NCBI GenBank assembly: GCA_021234155.1 | Contig: JAJEKV010000047.1 | Coordinates: 7,219,071 to 7,283,070, forward strand | Reading direction: 5' to 3' | DNA length: 64,000 nt | DNA from: Isoetes taiwanensis | Taxonomy: Eukaryota; Streptophyta; Lycopodiopsida; Isoetales; Isoetaceae | Shown here: in pieces, positions 49,044 through 58,451 of the stretch | Layout: every line of letters begins with the position of its first letter | How positions within the stretch are numbered: position 1 is the first letter of the stretch | Notes under the pieces: generated by a model | What the model was told of the DNA's origin: nothing | The model's input: only the letters and a program-made list of their open reading frames with translations | Database searches by the model: none | Program-made: the position numbers and the translations under genes

Positions 49044-49564
49044 GAACTGGACCCTCCCATTTTTCCGTCCTTCCGAGAACTTATTTCGTATTGTCAAGGC
49101 GATCTTCCGGCGTAGACTCAATCGACGAACCAGTAAAATGATGGCCCGCACGGGCGGTCGCAAGGAAGCCTAGCCGAAGCGGATCCTCCGGCGCCGGCGT
49201 CTCGCCTTTTCACGGGATTCTTCCGGAACGCCTTCTCCACGCCGACGGATCTTCGTCGGCGAGGAATCGTGGTCGACCGTGAGCGACCACACGAGATCTT
49301 GGAGGATCTAACCGGACAGGCGCCATGGACCCGATCCTCAAATTAAATTGCACGGCAGAGGCGGGAAGCTGGGAGCAAAGCAGTTAAACACTTGGGGGAC
49401 GCCAACCCACGGAGGAGCAGAGGGAACAGCGAACCCACCAATAGGCCAAGAACAACCCTAAAGCTGAGATCCACCGCAGGAAGAGCAGGTAGGGAGAGGA
49501 GCAAAGAACTGCCGGAACTCACCGGGAGGAAGAGGTCGACCTAGCACGCTTCGGCCCACAAGTA

Positions 49565-50412
49565 ATGGTCAAACAAGCCACGGAGCAGAGATCAAAGGAT
49601 CAGGAAGACGCCGGCGGATCCAAGAAGAGGAGGGCCAAGGCCATCAAGGCAGGCAAGAGGAAGCTGGTCAAGGTTGGGAAGAGGGCAGAGAACCTTGTCA
49701 TCAACGAGCCGTCGGGAGGGGAGACCCCGCCCACTACCGACGATTCGGACCAAGACTACGTGCCGGGCGCAGACGGGGCAAGCTCTTCAAAGCCCCCGGT
49801 TGTAGAGGAAGAGGTACACGAGCAGACGGCCCAAGAGCAGGAGGAGGCCGGGCAGGTGGCGAAGCCCCCACCATTTCCGACGTGGGATAGAGTCAAGACC
49901 CCACGGCCGCAGCGGGAAGCCTATGTGATAGACCCCTTAAAGGTCTATCAGAAGAGGATCAGGGAGCACGACGCATATATGGCGAAGTGGGAGGCCTACA
50001 ACACCTATTACCAGGAGCACCGGGTGAGAACGATTGAAGGCGGGCACCCGACGAAGAGCCAGACACTAAAGCCACCTCCACCAAAGCCCAAGCCCCCACG
50101 AGCACCCGGGAAGAAGCGGAGCAAGAAGAAACAGGAGGAAGACAGGGCACTCAAGGAGATCCGCCACTTCCAGAAGAGTTACGGACTCCTGATTCCCCGG
50201 GCGCCGTTCCAGCGTCTGGTCCGCGAAGTCATTCAAGAATACAACACAGACATGCGCGTGACAGACGAGATGTTGCTGTGTTTGCAAGAGGCGGCCGAAG
50301 CCCACTTAGTGAAACATTTTGAAGATTCAACGGCCGCGGTGCACGTAAGAGGGTTACCCTCATGAGGCAGGATATGTATCTTGCCAGGCACATCAAGGGC
50401 GAACGACCTTGA
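49565..50412 (+). CDS. Histone H3-fold protein encoded by the inner retrotransposon (one frameshift near the C-terminus)
   Basis: A 266-residue frame from 49565 has a long basic, Pro/Glu-rich tail (residues 1-190, for example KKRRAKAIKAGKRKLVKVGK). It ends in a histone H3 fold: alpha-N/alpha-1 ALKEIRHFQKSYGLLIP and PFQRLVREVIQEYNTDMR, then alpha-2 LQEAAEAHLVKHFED. At about 50351-50356 a single missing base sends the frame to an early stop; the next frame continues VTLMRQDMYLARHIKGERP to a stop at 50410-50412, the normal H3 C-terminus. KEIRHFQK, LLIP and RVTLMR are more like plant CenH3, whereas loop 1 has the canonical H3 length without the CenH3 insertion. Normal H3 is 135 residues, so the tail is unusually long. 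No standard retrotransposon protein has this fold. It lies between the PBS and gag, behind its own TATA box. Role inferred: chromatin interaction or cDNA packaging. Confidence 0.88.
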
Positions 50413-50556
50413 GTTTTGTAAATAACTGGAAAAATTTTGTTAATATAAAGAAATTTTTGTGTAAATAAAGTGTTAAACCTTGTTTAAATAGGTCAAGATA
50501 TCGATCCCTAGCTTTTGTTTCAATTAAATTGGAGTTTTGAGCAAAATTGAGACGAT

Positions 50557-50621
50557 GTCTCACACGTCGCCGAGGGACGATTTCTACATTTTAGAAATGG
50601 GGCCGGGCGCAACGGTGAGAC
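50557..50621 (+). ncRNA. Hairpin element, copy 3
   Basis: Outer gtctcac/gtgagac and inner atttcta...tagaaat arms are kept, with a partly deleted middle stem. It lies just after the H3 ORF, about 145 bp past its stop. Confidence 0.6.
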
Positions 50622-50751
50622 CATGCCCAAAATGCCCAAAACAGTCCAAATCGACCAAGTAAGGGGTCAATTCGCCTAACTTCGATGAGTTTAGTAGAAT
50701 TACAGCCTTAGATCACCTAAATTGAGTAATCCTAGCCCAATTAGAACCCAT

Positions 50752-50818
50752 GTCTCACACGTCGCGCCAGGACAGATTTCTACATTTTAGAAATCGGGCT
50801 GGGCGCAACGTGTGAGAC
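50752..50818 (+). ncRNA. Hairpin element, copy 4 (upstream of ORF2)
   Basis: Same length as copy 1 and identical except for one base at the apical loop, although the DNA outside the two hairpins is not obviously alike. The outer 11-bp stem is perfect. Confidence 0.6.
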
Positions 50819-50995
50819 CCCACCATTCTTCACTAAATGATCTCCAAATTGCACAATAAGTTCAAGTAGCTCTCCTTAGCATGTTCAAGCCCTAGAAATA
50901 TACTTCAAACTTGCAATTGCATCACTTAATAGGTTAGAATTGCCTAATCCCAAAAGAAATTCTAAGTCTTCCAAAAATTAGGGTTTTCCCTTTCC

Positions 50996-51003
50996 TATAA
51001 ATA
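50996..51003 (+). promoter_or_regulatory. Internal TATA box upstream of ORF2
   Basis: TATAAATA in the context tttcctataaataagttccc, about 180 bp after hairpin 4 and followed by 'agggcgatctttcggctcga', which resembles the leader after the first TATA box. This is the second instance of the hairpin pair plus TATA module. Confidence 0.65.
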
Positions 51004-51112
51004 AGTTCCCCATTTCTCAATTGGTACCACGCAAATTCGCTCCCCACTTTGCTTAGGGCGATCTTTCGGCTCGAGGCGCCAAAAGATCCGTTTGATACTC
51101 CCTTCCTTGCTA

Positions 51113-52630
51113 GATCAATGGCCCTTTGCTGATTTGGGCGATGATGCCGGCAAGCCCGATTGCCCATGCCTGCGAGGTAGGATGTCAGCGACATCTTCCA
51201 AGTCTTTGTGAAAGAAATTGACATCCAAGCTTCGCCGAATGCAACCCCAAAGATATAGGCAGGTGCTAGCGGAATTTCAGGCTAGGGTAGGACCCTCCCT
51301 TGTCCAAGTCCCCCTTGCATAGGATGCCGTTCCCGCCCATCCCTTCAAAGCAGCCTTGGGCGATGTCCCCAACATCGCCAAGTACTTGACTAATAAGGCG
51401 CCAGAGGCTACCGATTACATGGTCCCGACAGCGGGGACCAAGTACTTCTCTTACACCGCCCTAGCCATCTTCTTATCCCACCGGCCGAGAACCCGATGGG
51501 GGCAACCTCTATCCCTCCGATGGAGGTAGACCCCATAGCCGAAAGCGAGGAGGAAGAGCAAATGCCGCCTGCAAAGATCAACAAGAACAGGAAGCAAGAG
51601 AGGATGAAGAAGAGTCGGACGACGAAGGATACACTGAGCTCGACTCCGGACGAAGAACGGCGCCAAGGAGAGCGGGGAGTCGATCAATTCCCGGCGAGCA
51701 GCGGGGGCATCGAGTTGCTCCCCACTTCGGGCTAGGCATCACAAGCCCAGCCCCTATCATCATCGGCGGAGAGGAGTATCTACTCCGACATCCGAACCTC
51801 CCCGAATGCGGGGAGGGAGCTCGAGTTGACCTAACTGCTCCACCAACTGCGGGGTAGACCGACACGGGCGACTTCATCGTCCGGGGAGCATCGACTTCCC
51901 CTTCAAGTGAGGGGAGTCCGACACCTACCGGGGAGGCGACCTCGATATCCGTGCCTCTGGCGGAAGATAAGGCAATTGATGGGCCGGCTGAGCGCCGGGG
52001 AGGCGTTCCTCGCCCTCCAAGAGCAGATGATGGGGATCCGTGGGAAGACCACGAGTATCCTAATGCCGGTCCTTCAATATCACCCTTGCCAAAAGGAGAA
52101 GGAATCGACCTCGGGGAGGCTCGACCAGCACAATTGAAGACTCTGGGGGAGCTCAATCAAGCAGAGGTCGACGAACTGGGCGGCACAGAGCCGGAGGCCA
52201 AACAAGCGAGAAGCTTGGCGACACACAACGGCAGTGTCATTTCAGGTACTACTTTACCTGGCTGATGGATGGGAGAATAGCGGTAGTTCACCGCAAGTTC
52301 AGTCCTGGGGCGAAGAAGGAGTGTTTATGCCGATTGCACTCTCGGGCCGGCAAGCATGCTTGAATAGCGGCAAATGTCGACTATCGTCTTAGTCAAGAGG
52401 GCAATGGCACTTGACCTCTTCGACCGCCATCCCCCACCGGCGTCGGGGAGATTAGCGATGGATGCGGCCCTTACATCCGACCGCATGAGTAGAAGACCCG
52501 GTGAGAGCCATCGGGGAGGCTCGCCAAATAGCATCATCGGGAACTTGGGTCACTTTCGGTAGGGACGGCCCAAGTTAAGAAGTTTCTTGAAGACAACCCG
52601 TCTTACCGGCGATTTCAAGACTAGTTAGAC
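51113..52630 (+). pseudogene. Inner element ORF2, unrecognised acidic/low-complexity protein, broken
   Basis: No family recognised. Open segments in changing frames suggest one decayed or mis-sequenced ORF. The first part is near 51330-51470 (AALGDVPNIAKYLTNKAPEA, then YFSYTALAIFLSH). A Ser/Glu/Lys-rich middle follows at 51496-51735 (ESEEEEQMPPAKINKNRKQE) and an acidic Pro-rich part at 51951-52265. The end is near 52570-52630 (AQVKKFLEDNPSYRRFQD). It sits where the outer element has its own ORF2, but I see no convincing similarity between the two proteins. The acidic composition would fit a histone-binding or chaperone-like partner for the upstream H3, but that is speculation. Confidence 0.4.
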
Positions 52631-52910
52631 TCTTGATCCCGGAGACTTTTTGTATCTAAAATATTACATGATATATAAATACAATTCTGCTGCACTTTAA
52701 ATGTTTTGTTGATGTATTTTGCCCCACAATTATACCAACAAACATAAACAATGCAAGAAAACAAATGGAACTAACCATATAGCCATTAATCACTTGTGGA
52801 TGCAGCTAGAGGGCTAAGCGAGGGAACGACAAACTGCGAGACCTTATAGAAGAGCAAAAACCCCGCCTGCACCACCCCCGGCAAGGAACCTATTTGAAGA
52901 TAGGGAACCC

Positions 52911-54190
52911 ATGACCCCAGAGCAGGAGATAGCCCAGATGAGGACGGATCTAGAGCAGATAAAGGCATTACTGTCCGTGCAAGCAGGAGTGGGTTCGGTG
53001 GGCAATGCTCAGTTGCCGCAAGCATCGGCTCGGAGGGAAGGAAGGGACAAGAAGAGGAGCAAGAGAAGGAGATCCCCGGTCCCGGAATCTTGGAGCTCAA
53101 GTTCGACTTCGGACTCGACTCGAGGAAGAGGAAGAGCGTGCTCGTGGAACTAACAGAGGAAAGGCAGAGGAACACCCCGGAGGGACGACAAAGAGATACG
53201 GGGGCCTCCGACTACCGTAAGAAGGTAGATTCCGCGACCGGGCAATGTATGGAAGGTCTTGAATCGAATGATTCTCGTGGGGAGAACAGCGTCAGGCTTG
53301 GAAGCAGAGGCATGGTCGGACGAGATGAGCGAAAACGAAATGCTTATGGCATGAAGGATAAGGACAAAGGCAAGAGTTGCAACAGCCAACTTGAAAGGAG
53401 CCGCCGGATTTGGTGGAAGGGGTATGCAAAGGCACACGGCTTAAGCAGGATGCTTGTAAGTTCGAAGTTTGCTAAAGCCTTCAAAAGCGCCATTACGCTC
53501 CAAGGGAACATAAGTCCAAAGATGATGCAAAGAGGTTTTAATTTGCAAAGAAGGCAACAAATCAGTTCAGAAATATCTGAGAGGAATTCATGAGGCTAAA
53601 GGTCAGATAAGCCGGAAGTTGGGAGAGAAGCATGAGAGAAAGCTATATCGAGGGGCTGAATGAGGAGATCCGCAAGTTTGTGAGAGCAATAAACCCTAGG
53701 ACAAAAGATCGAAGCGTAATCCAAGGCTATAAGCTTGCAGGGTCAGGACCTCAGAATAGCGGGCACAAGCAAAGACTACTTCCGTGAGAAAGGCAAGGCG
53801 ACGAAGCTATAGCCCCGTGGGCAGCCATCCAGGTCCAGCCTAGAACCCAATATGGTGGAAACCGGGGAAGCGGCAGGAGAAGAAGTGTGTCCTTCAAGGA
53901 CAAGCAGAGAAGTCGAACTACTCCAAAGCAAAGGCAATCCTTTTGCAAGCTTATGCCCAAGGAAAAGAGGCAGGAGTGCATAGAAAAGCAGTTGTGCTGG
54001 GTGCTTCCAGCCGGCCCATAGGACAAAGAACTGCCCCTACCGCCATGAGTGCAACTCTAGCGGAGTTGGGAGATTGGGACGCCGGTCGGGACGGCGACGG
54101 GCGAAGAGGCCCATGACTACATTCCGTGGTGAGTGTCACATCTTTGCCGCAATAGATACAGAGCAAGCAAGAGAGCCGTTATAAGGTAAT
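52911..54190 (+). pseudogene. Inner element: gag
   Basis: Starts MTPEQEIAQMRTDLEQIKAL, followed by a Lys/Arg/Ser-rich linker (KKRSKRRRSPVPESWSSSST) like that of the outer element's gag. Core blocks NDSRGENSVRLG and RRIWWKGYAKAHGLSR, then KFAKAFKS, align with the outer element's gag. A degenerate Cys/His knuckle (QECIEKQLCWVLPAGP) lies at about 53960-54020. At least three frameshifts are needed to join the blocks. Confidence 0.8.
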
Positions 54191-54503
54191 TTCCACAGTA
54201 GGGAAGGCTAAAGCTAAGTCCTTCATAGTCTTGATAGACTCAGGAAGTAGCCATAACTTTGCATCCCCCAGAATGGTTCAGATGTTGAAGTTGAAGCCGC
54301 TAAAGTCAAAACCAAGACCCGTTGTTTTAGCAAGTGGTGCAAGTAAGGCGACGGCGGCAAGAGAATTAACCGACATCGACTTGCCGGGGATTAATATCCA
54401 GATGGGAGCAGAAGTAATGGGCATTGGAAAGTATGACTTGATCATAGGAATGGAGTACCTTGGGCGGCGGGGGCCATTATCGATCGTGGAAAGCGGAAGG
54501 TGA
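54180..54503 (+). pseudogene. Inner element: aspartic protease
   Basis: Retroviral-type protease that matures the polyprotein. The frame shows the catalytic box LIDSGSSHNFAS, then PVVLASGASKATAARELTDI and GKYDLIIGMEYLGRRGPLSI, in the usual order and spacing. The frame ends at 54503 shortly after the protease; RT follows in other frames. Confidence 0.88.
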
Positions 54504-54699
54504 CCTTCCCAACGCCCGGCGGCAAGATCATTGAGATACGAGGTAAGGAAGTTGTTTCCATCATGCGGTGCATGTCTTCTAAACGGTTTGTTCAAGTGCA
54601 TCAAGAGTGAGCAAGTGGCATACATCTTCAAGCTTGAGATTAGTGAGCCGAATCGAAGGAAGCAAAAGAAGACAACGCTCGCAAGTTTGGGAAGCAAGT

Positions 54700-56090
54700 A
54701 TCTCGGCTAATCGGAGTTCCATGACCTCTTTCCGGATGAGATCAAGCAGCTCCCTCCTTATAGGGGAGTCGAAAAGCGAGATAGCACTCGAACCAGGAAC
54801 AAAGCCAACAAGCAAGGCTCCATATAGAATGACAACACAGGAGTTGTCGGAGTTGAAGAAGCGATTCGCGAGGAGCTGCTTTCGACCTAGGTTTCATTAG
54901 ACCTAGTGTCTCGCCCGTTTGGGCGCCCATTCTTTTTGTCAAGAAGAAGGATGGATCTTTGAGAATGTGCATAGACTATAGGCAGTTGAATAAGCACACC
55001 ATTAAGAACAAGTATGCGCTTCCAAGATCGGGACGACTTGATGGATCAGCTCAAGGTGCAAAGATCTTCTCAAAATCGACTTAAGGTCGCTATCATCGAT
55101 CGGGATAAAGGAAGAAGACATCCATAAGACCGCCTTTGAACGCGGTATGGGCATTATGAGTTCCACGATTAATGCCTTTCGCTTATCAAATGCCCCTTAA
55201 CGTTCATGAGGCTCATGAACGATATCTTCGGGGAGTTCCGGACACCTTTGTGATTGTTTTCTTTGACGACATTTTGGTGTATAGCAGATCCTTGAAGAGC
55301 ACGCACAACACTTGAGAAGGGTGCTAGAAAAGTTGAAGAGGCACCGGTTATGCGCCAAGTTGTCGGTGTCACTTCAAGAATGCGAGAAAAGGTGGAGTAT
55401 CTAGGTCATGTGATCTCGTGAGAAGGCATCTCAACAGACCCGCCAAGATTGAAGCCGTCATTCAAAGGGCGGCCAGAAGAATGTGCATGAAGTCGGAAGT
55501 TTCGGCCAGCCTAGGTGGTACTACGAGGAAGTTCAGAAGAACTTTGCTAAGATAGCAGCCCCGCTAAACAGACTGACGAGGGAGAAGGTGAAAGATTGGG
55601 TAGAGCATTGGCACAAGAAAGCCCAAAAGGGGTTCGAATTGTTGAAGGAAGCTTTAACAACAGCCCGGTCTTAACCCCACGGACCGGGGAGAAAGATAAG
55701 CTTGTAGCATCGGATGCGAGTAAGATAGCTACAGTGCGGTGCTTATGCAAGAAGAGCGTGTGGTAGCGTATGATTCCGGGAAGATGAACGACGCCGAGAC
55801 GCCGCTACCCAACGCATCGCATCAGGAGTTGCTTGCGGTTGTCGGGGCATTAAGAATATGGAGGCATTATCTCTTGGGAAGGAAGTTCCAATTGGATACC
55901 CACCATCGAGCCTCCAATATGTATTCACGCAACCACACCTTAATCTGAGGCGCGGCGGAGATGGATGGAGTTCCTCGAAGAATATGACTTTGATATAGTC
56001 TACAAGCCGGGAAGCTCAATGTGGTAGCAGATGCTTTCAAGGCATCCCCCGACAACTAGAGTGCATTGCAATGCAATTTCGACTCTCCGG
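54700..56090 (+). pseudogene. Inner element: reverse transcriptase and RNase H, multiply frameshifted
   Basis: Recognisable pieces in order: [30 protein letters not shown]-type fragments near 54930, [33 protein letters not shown] (catalytic Asp pair, 55258-55300), NFAKIAAPLNRLTREKVKDW, the RNase H segment VASDASKIA and [40 protein letters not shown] and FQLDTHH. At least six frame changes are needed. Compared with the intact outer-element RT, most breaks are losses of one or two bases. Confidence 0.85.
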
Positions 56091-56249
56091 GCCGACTTTG
56101 GTAAGAGGATTGAAGAGTCCTTGCCAACGGACGTGGATTTCAAGGAAGTATGGGCAAGCCTTTCTAAGGAGGCTAGAACAGGATAAAGAGCCGGGAGGCC
56201 TTCAAGCATTATAAGAAGGAAGGCAACCTGTTATACCATAAGAACAAGT

Positions 56250-57230
56250 TGTGCGTGCCGAATCATCGGGTGTAAGGAAGTTGATCCTCCATGACACGCA
56301 CAACAGCCCAATAGCTGGCCATGCGGGATTCATGAAAACATATTTCAAAAGCGCAGCAATTTATTATTGGCCAGGAATGAAGAAGCAAATAGCTCGCTAC
56401 ATCAAGGAATGTCTATTTATGCCCAGACGAGGCAGGAAGCGGCCAATTCGGGGGCATTAGAGCCGTGGCGGTGCCAAACGCTAAGTGGGAGGTAATCGGC
56501 ATGGATTTCATCACGGGACTCCCAAAAACGGAGAGGCAAGGATGCCTTAATGGTAGTGGTCGACAAGTTGTCGAAGATGGCACATTTTGTGCCTTGCGTA
56601 ACCAATGATGACCATGGATACAAACAAAGCTCTTCACCAAAGAGATCTTCGGGCTTCATGGCATGCCAAGGGAGATCATCTCCGGCGAGGATCGAAGTTC
56701 ATGAGCCTTTTGGCAAGACCTCTTTGCGACGATCCGCACGAAGCTATCCATGAGCCTGACGCATATCATCCTCGACGGATGGCAGACGGAGGCGGACCAA
56801 CAGGATTTTAGAGGACATGCTACGAAACTATGTCTGGAATAAGCAAGGTATGTGGGAAGAATTTATTCACTTGGTGGAGTTTGCATACAATAGCACCAAG
56901 CAGGAATCATCCCAAATGTCGCCGTTTATGATCAATTACGGCTATCAGTGCCTAACTCCAGACACTTGGCACAACCCCGTGTCAAAAGTGGAAGTTTCGC
57001 AGCAGATGTTGGCCGATATGCAGCAGCTTGTAGAGGAAGTTCGTGGCTATCTGCTAGCAGCAAGAAGTCGTCAAAAGAGCATCGCCGACAAGCATCGAAC
57101 AGTAAGAGAGTTCAAAGTTGGAGATGATGTTTGGCTCAAGATTAAGGTGAAGCAGCGGCTTCGGGATCGGCAATTGCAAGAAGCTTGCTCCAAGGTGGGC
57201 TGGACCTTCGGGAATAGTCGAAACTAGGCA
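56250..57230 (+). pseudogene. Inner element: integrase
   Basis: The HHCC region (RKLILHDTHNSPIAGHAGFM, then ARYIKECLFMPR where the second Cys pair is damaged) is followed by the core start WEVIGMDFITGLPK in an adjacent frame. MVVVDKLSKMAHFVPC comes next, then LLARPLCDD-type damaged core. From 56817 there is a good frame with MLRNYVWNKQGMWEEFIHLV, EFAYNSTKQESSQMSPFMIN and VGDDVWLKIKVKQRL. The arrangement matches the outer element. Confidence 0.85.
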
Positions 57231-57250
57231 ATCAAGCCTACAAGCTAGAC

Positions 57251-57589
57251 TTGCCAGCACACCTAAAGATTCATAAGGTCTTCCACGTGAGTTTGCTGAA
57301 GAAGCACACCCCAAATCCAGACGAAGTCTTGGATTCGCCAACGCTGTTGGAAATGACGGAGGAACAGCTGGAAATAGTTCCAGAATTGATTCTTGATAAA
57401 GCTTTCAAGAAAACGAGGAGATCAGAATTCCTCCAGTATTTGGTCAAGTGGAAACACTTACCGGTGGAAGACGCCACGTGGGTACTTAAGAAAGATTTAG
57501 TAAAGCAGTACCCACAGTTTATGGAGCAATGGGACGGCAAGGTCATCTCCGAAGAAATCGGCTCAGGCATGTCGATTTGTGTAGGTTAA
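57251..57589 (+). pseudogene. Inner element: integrase end and chromodomain
   Basis: PAHLKIHKVFHVSLLKKHTP is followed by a chromodomain: LILDKAFKKTRRSEFLQYLV, KWKHLPVEDATWVLKKDLVK and QYPQFMEQWDGKVISEE. It aligns closely with the outer element's domain. This is the terminal domain of pol; stop at 57587. Confidence 0.9.
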
Positions 57590-58438
57590 TTCTTGTATAG
57601 TTAAGATTAATCTACGCATGCCACATACGCTTAGTATGGGTCGCATGCGTTGTTACCGATGATGGGACCACTACGGTGATCTCTAGGGCGTGGTGTAATG
57701 TCAATGTAGGCATGACCAAGCGTTTCGTTTGGGCGAAAGTGGAAGGTAGATTAGAAAGTCTATACGTCCCACTAAGTAGACGACCTCGAGAGAAAGGAGG
57801 TCATTGAGGAATGCATTGATAGGAAAAGCACCTTTAGCCCCATATATGCTTTGATAGGAGGAATCTATCCTTCGCGCCCCCCACGCGAGAAGGATATCCT
57901 CCACGCTGGGCAACTAGAGGTGTAGGCATGAGCGGCATATAGGCATGTAGGCGCTGTCTCCGCGGCCATAATGGAAGATTCACCCTCTTCCTACGCCGGG
58001 AGATTAGCCATGCATCCATGTAGATAGGTGGGGTGGTCACCATATAACCAAAAATTTTAATTAATAATTAAATGGTACTAACGTAGTGTCGACCTGCAAG
58101 CCAAGTGAGCGCTCCGGAGGGCAAGGAGGTCGGACTACGAAGACTTGCAACACAAATTTTGTTGGAATGTGTTGCAAGGAATGAAGAGTGCCTCGGACGT
58201 AATTTTAAAATTTTGATAAACTTAATAGTAATGTTAAGGGAATGTTGGAGTAATCTGTTAGTAATGTAGTGAATTGATAAGTTATTTTATAATATAATAA
58301 TGTGATAAAAGTATTACCTTAAGGTAATCGTAATAAATGTGTAAGTATTATAGTAGTATATCGTATGCATCAGGTTGATTGCAGGTTAGGAAGATCCCAA
58401 GGTGGGGAGAACCACGATGCTGCGGACAGCATCATTTC
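57590..58438 (+). other. Inner element 3' untranslated region
   Basis: No coding signal. It contains a duplicated polypurine-like block: 'caaggtggggagaa' occurs at about 58398-58411 and again at the true PPT, with 'gatgctgcggacagcatc' (an 8-bp inverted repeat) between them. Confidence 0.65.
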
Positions 58439-58451
58439 AAGGTGGGGAGAA
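58439..58451 (+). promoter_or_regulatory. Polypurine tract of the inner element
   Basis: AAGGTGGGGAGAA directly abuts the 3' LTR start TGTGACGT. An almost identical purine block lies 40 bp upstream and could act as a second PPT. Confidence 0.88.

Noticed and set aside
49138-49173. Short frame starting MMARTGGRKEA upstream of the H3 ORF, recalling the MART start of histone H3
   Set aside because: It stops after 11 codons and is more than 390 bp before the real frame; the resemblance is too short to mean anything without other copies.
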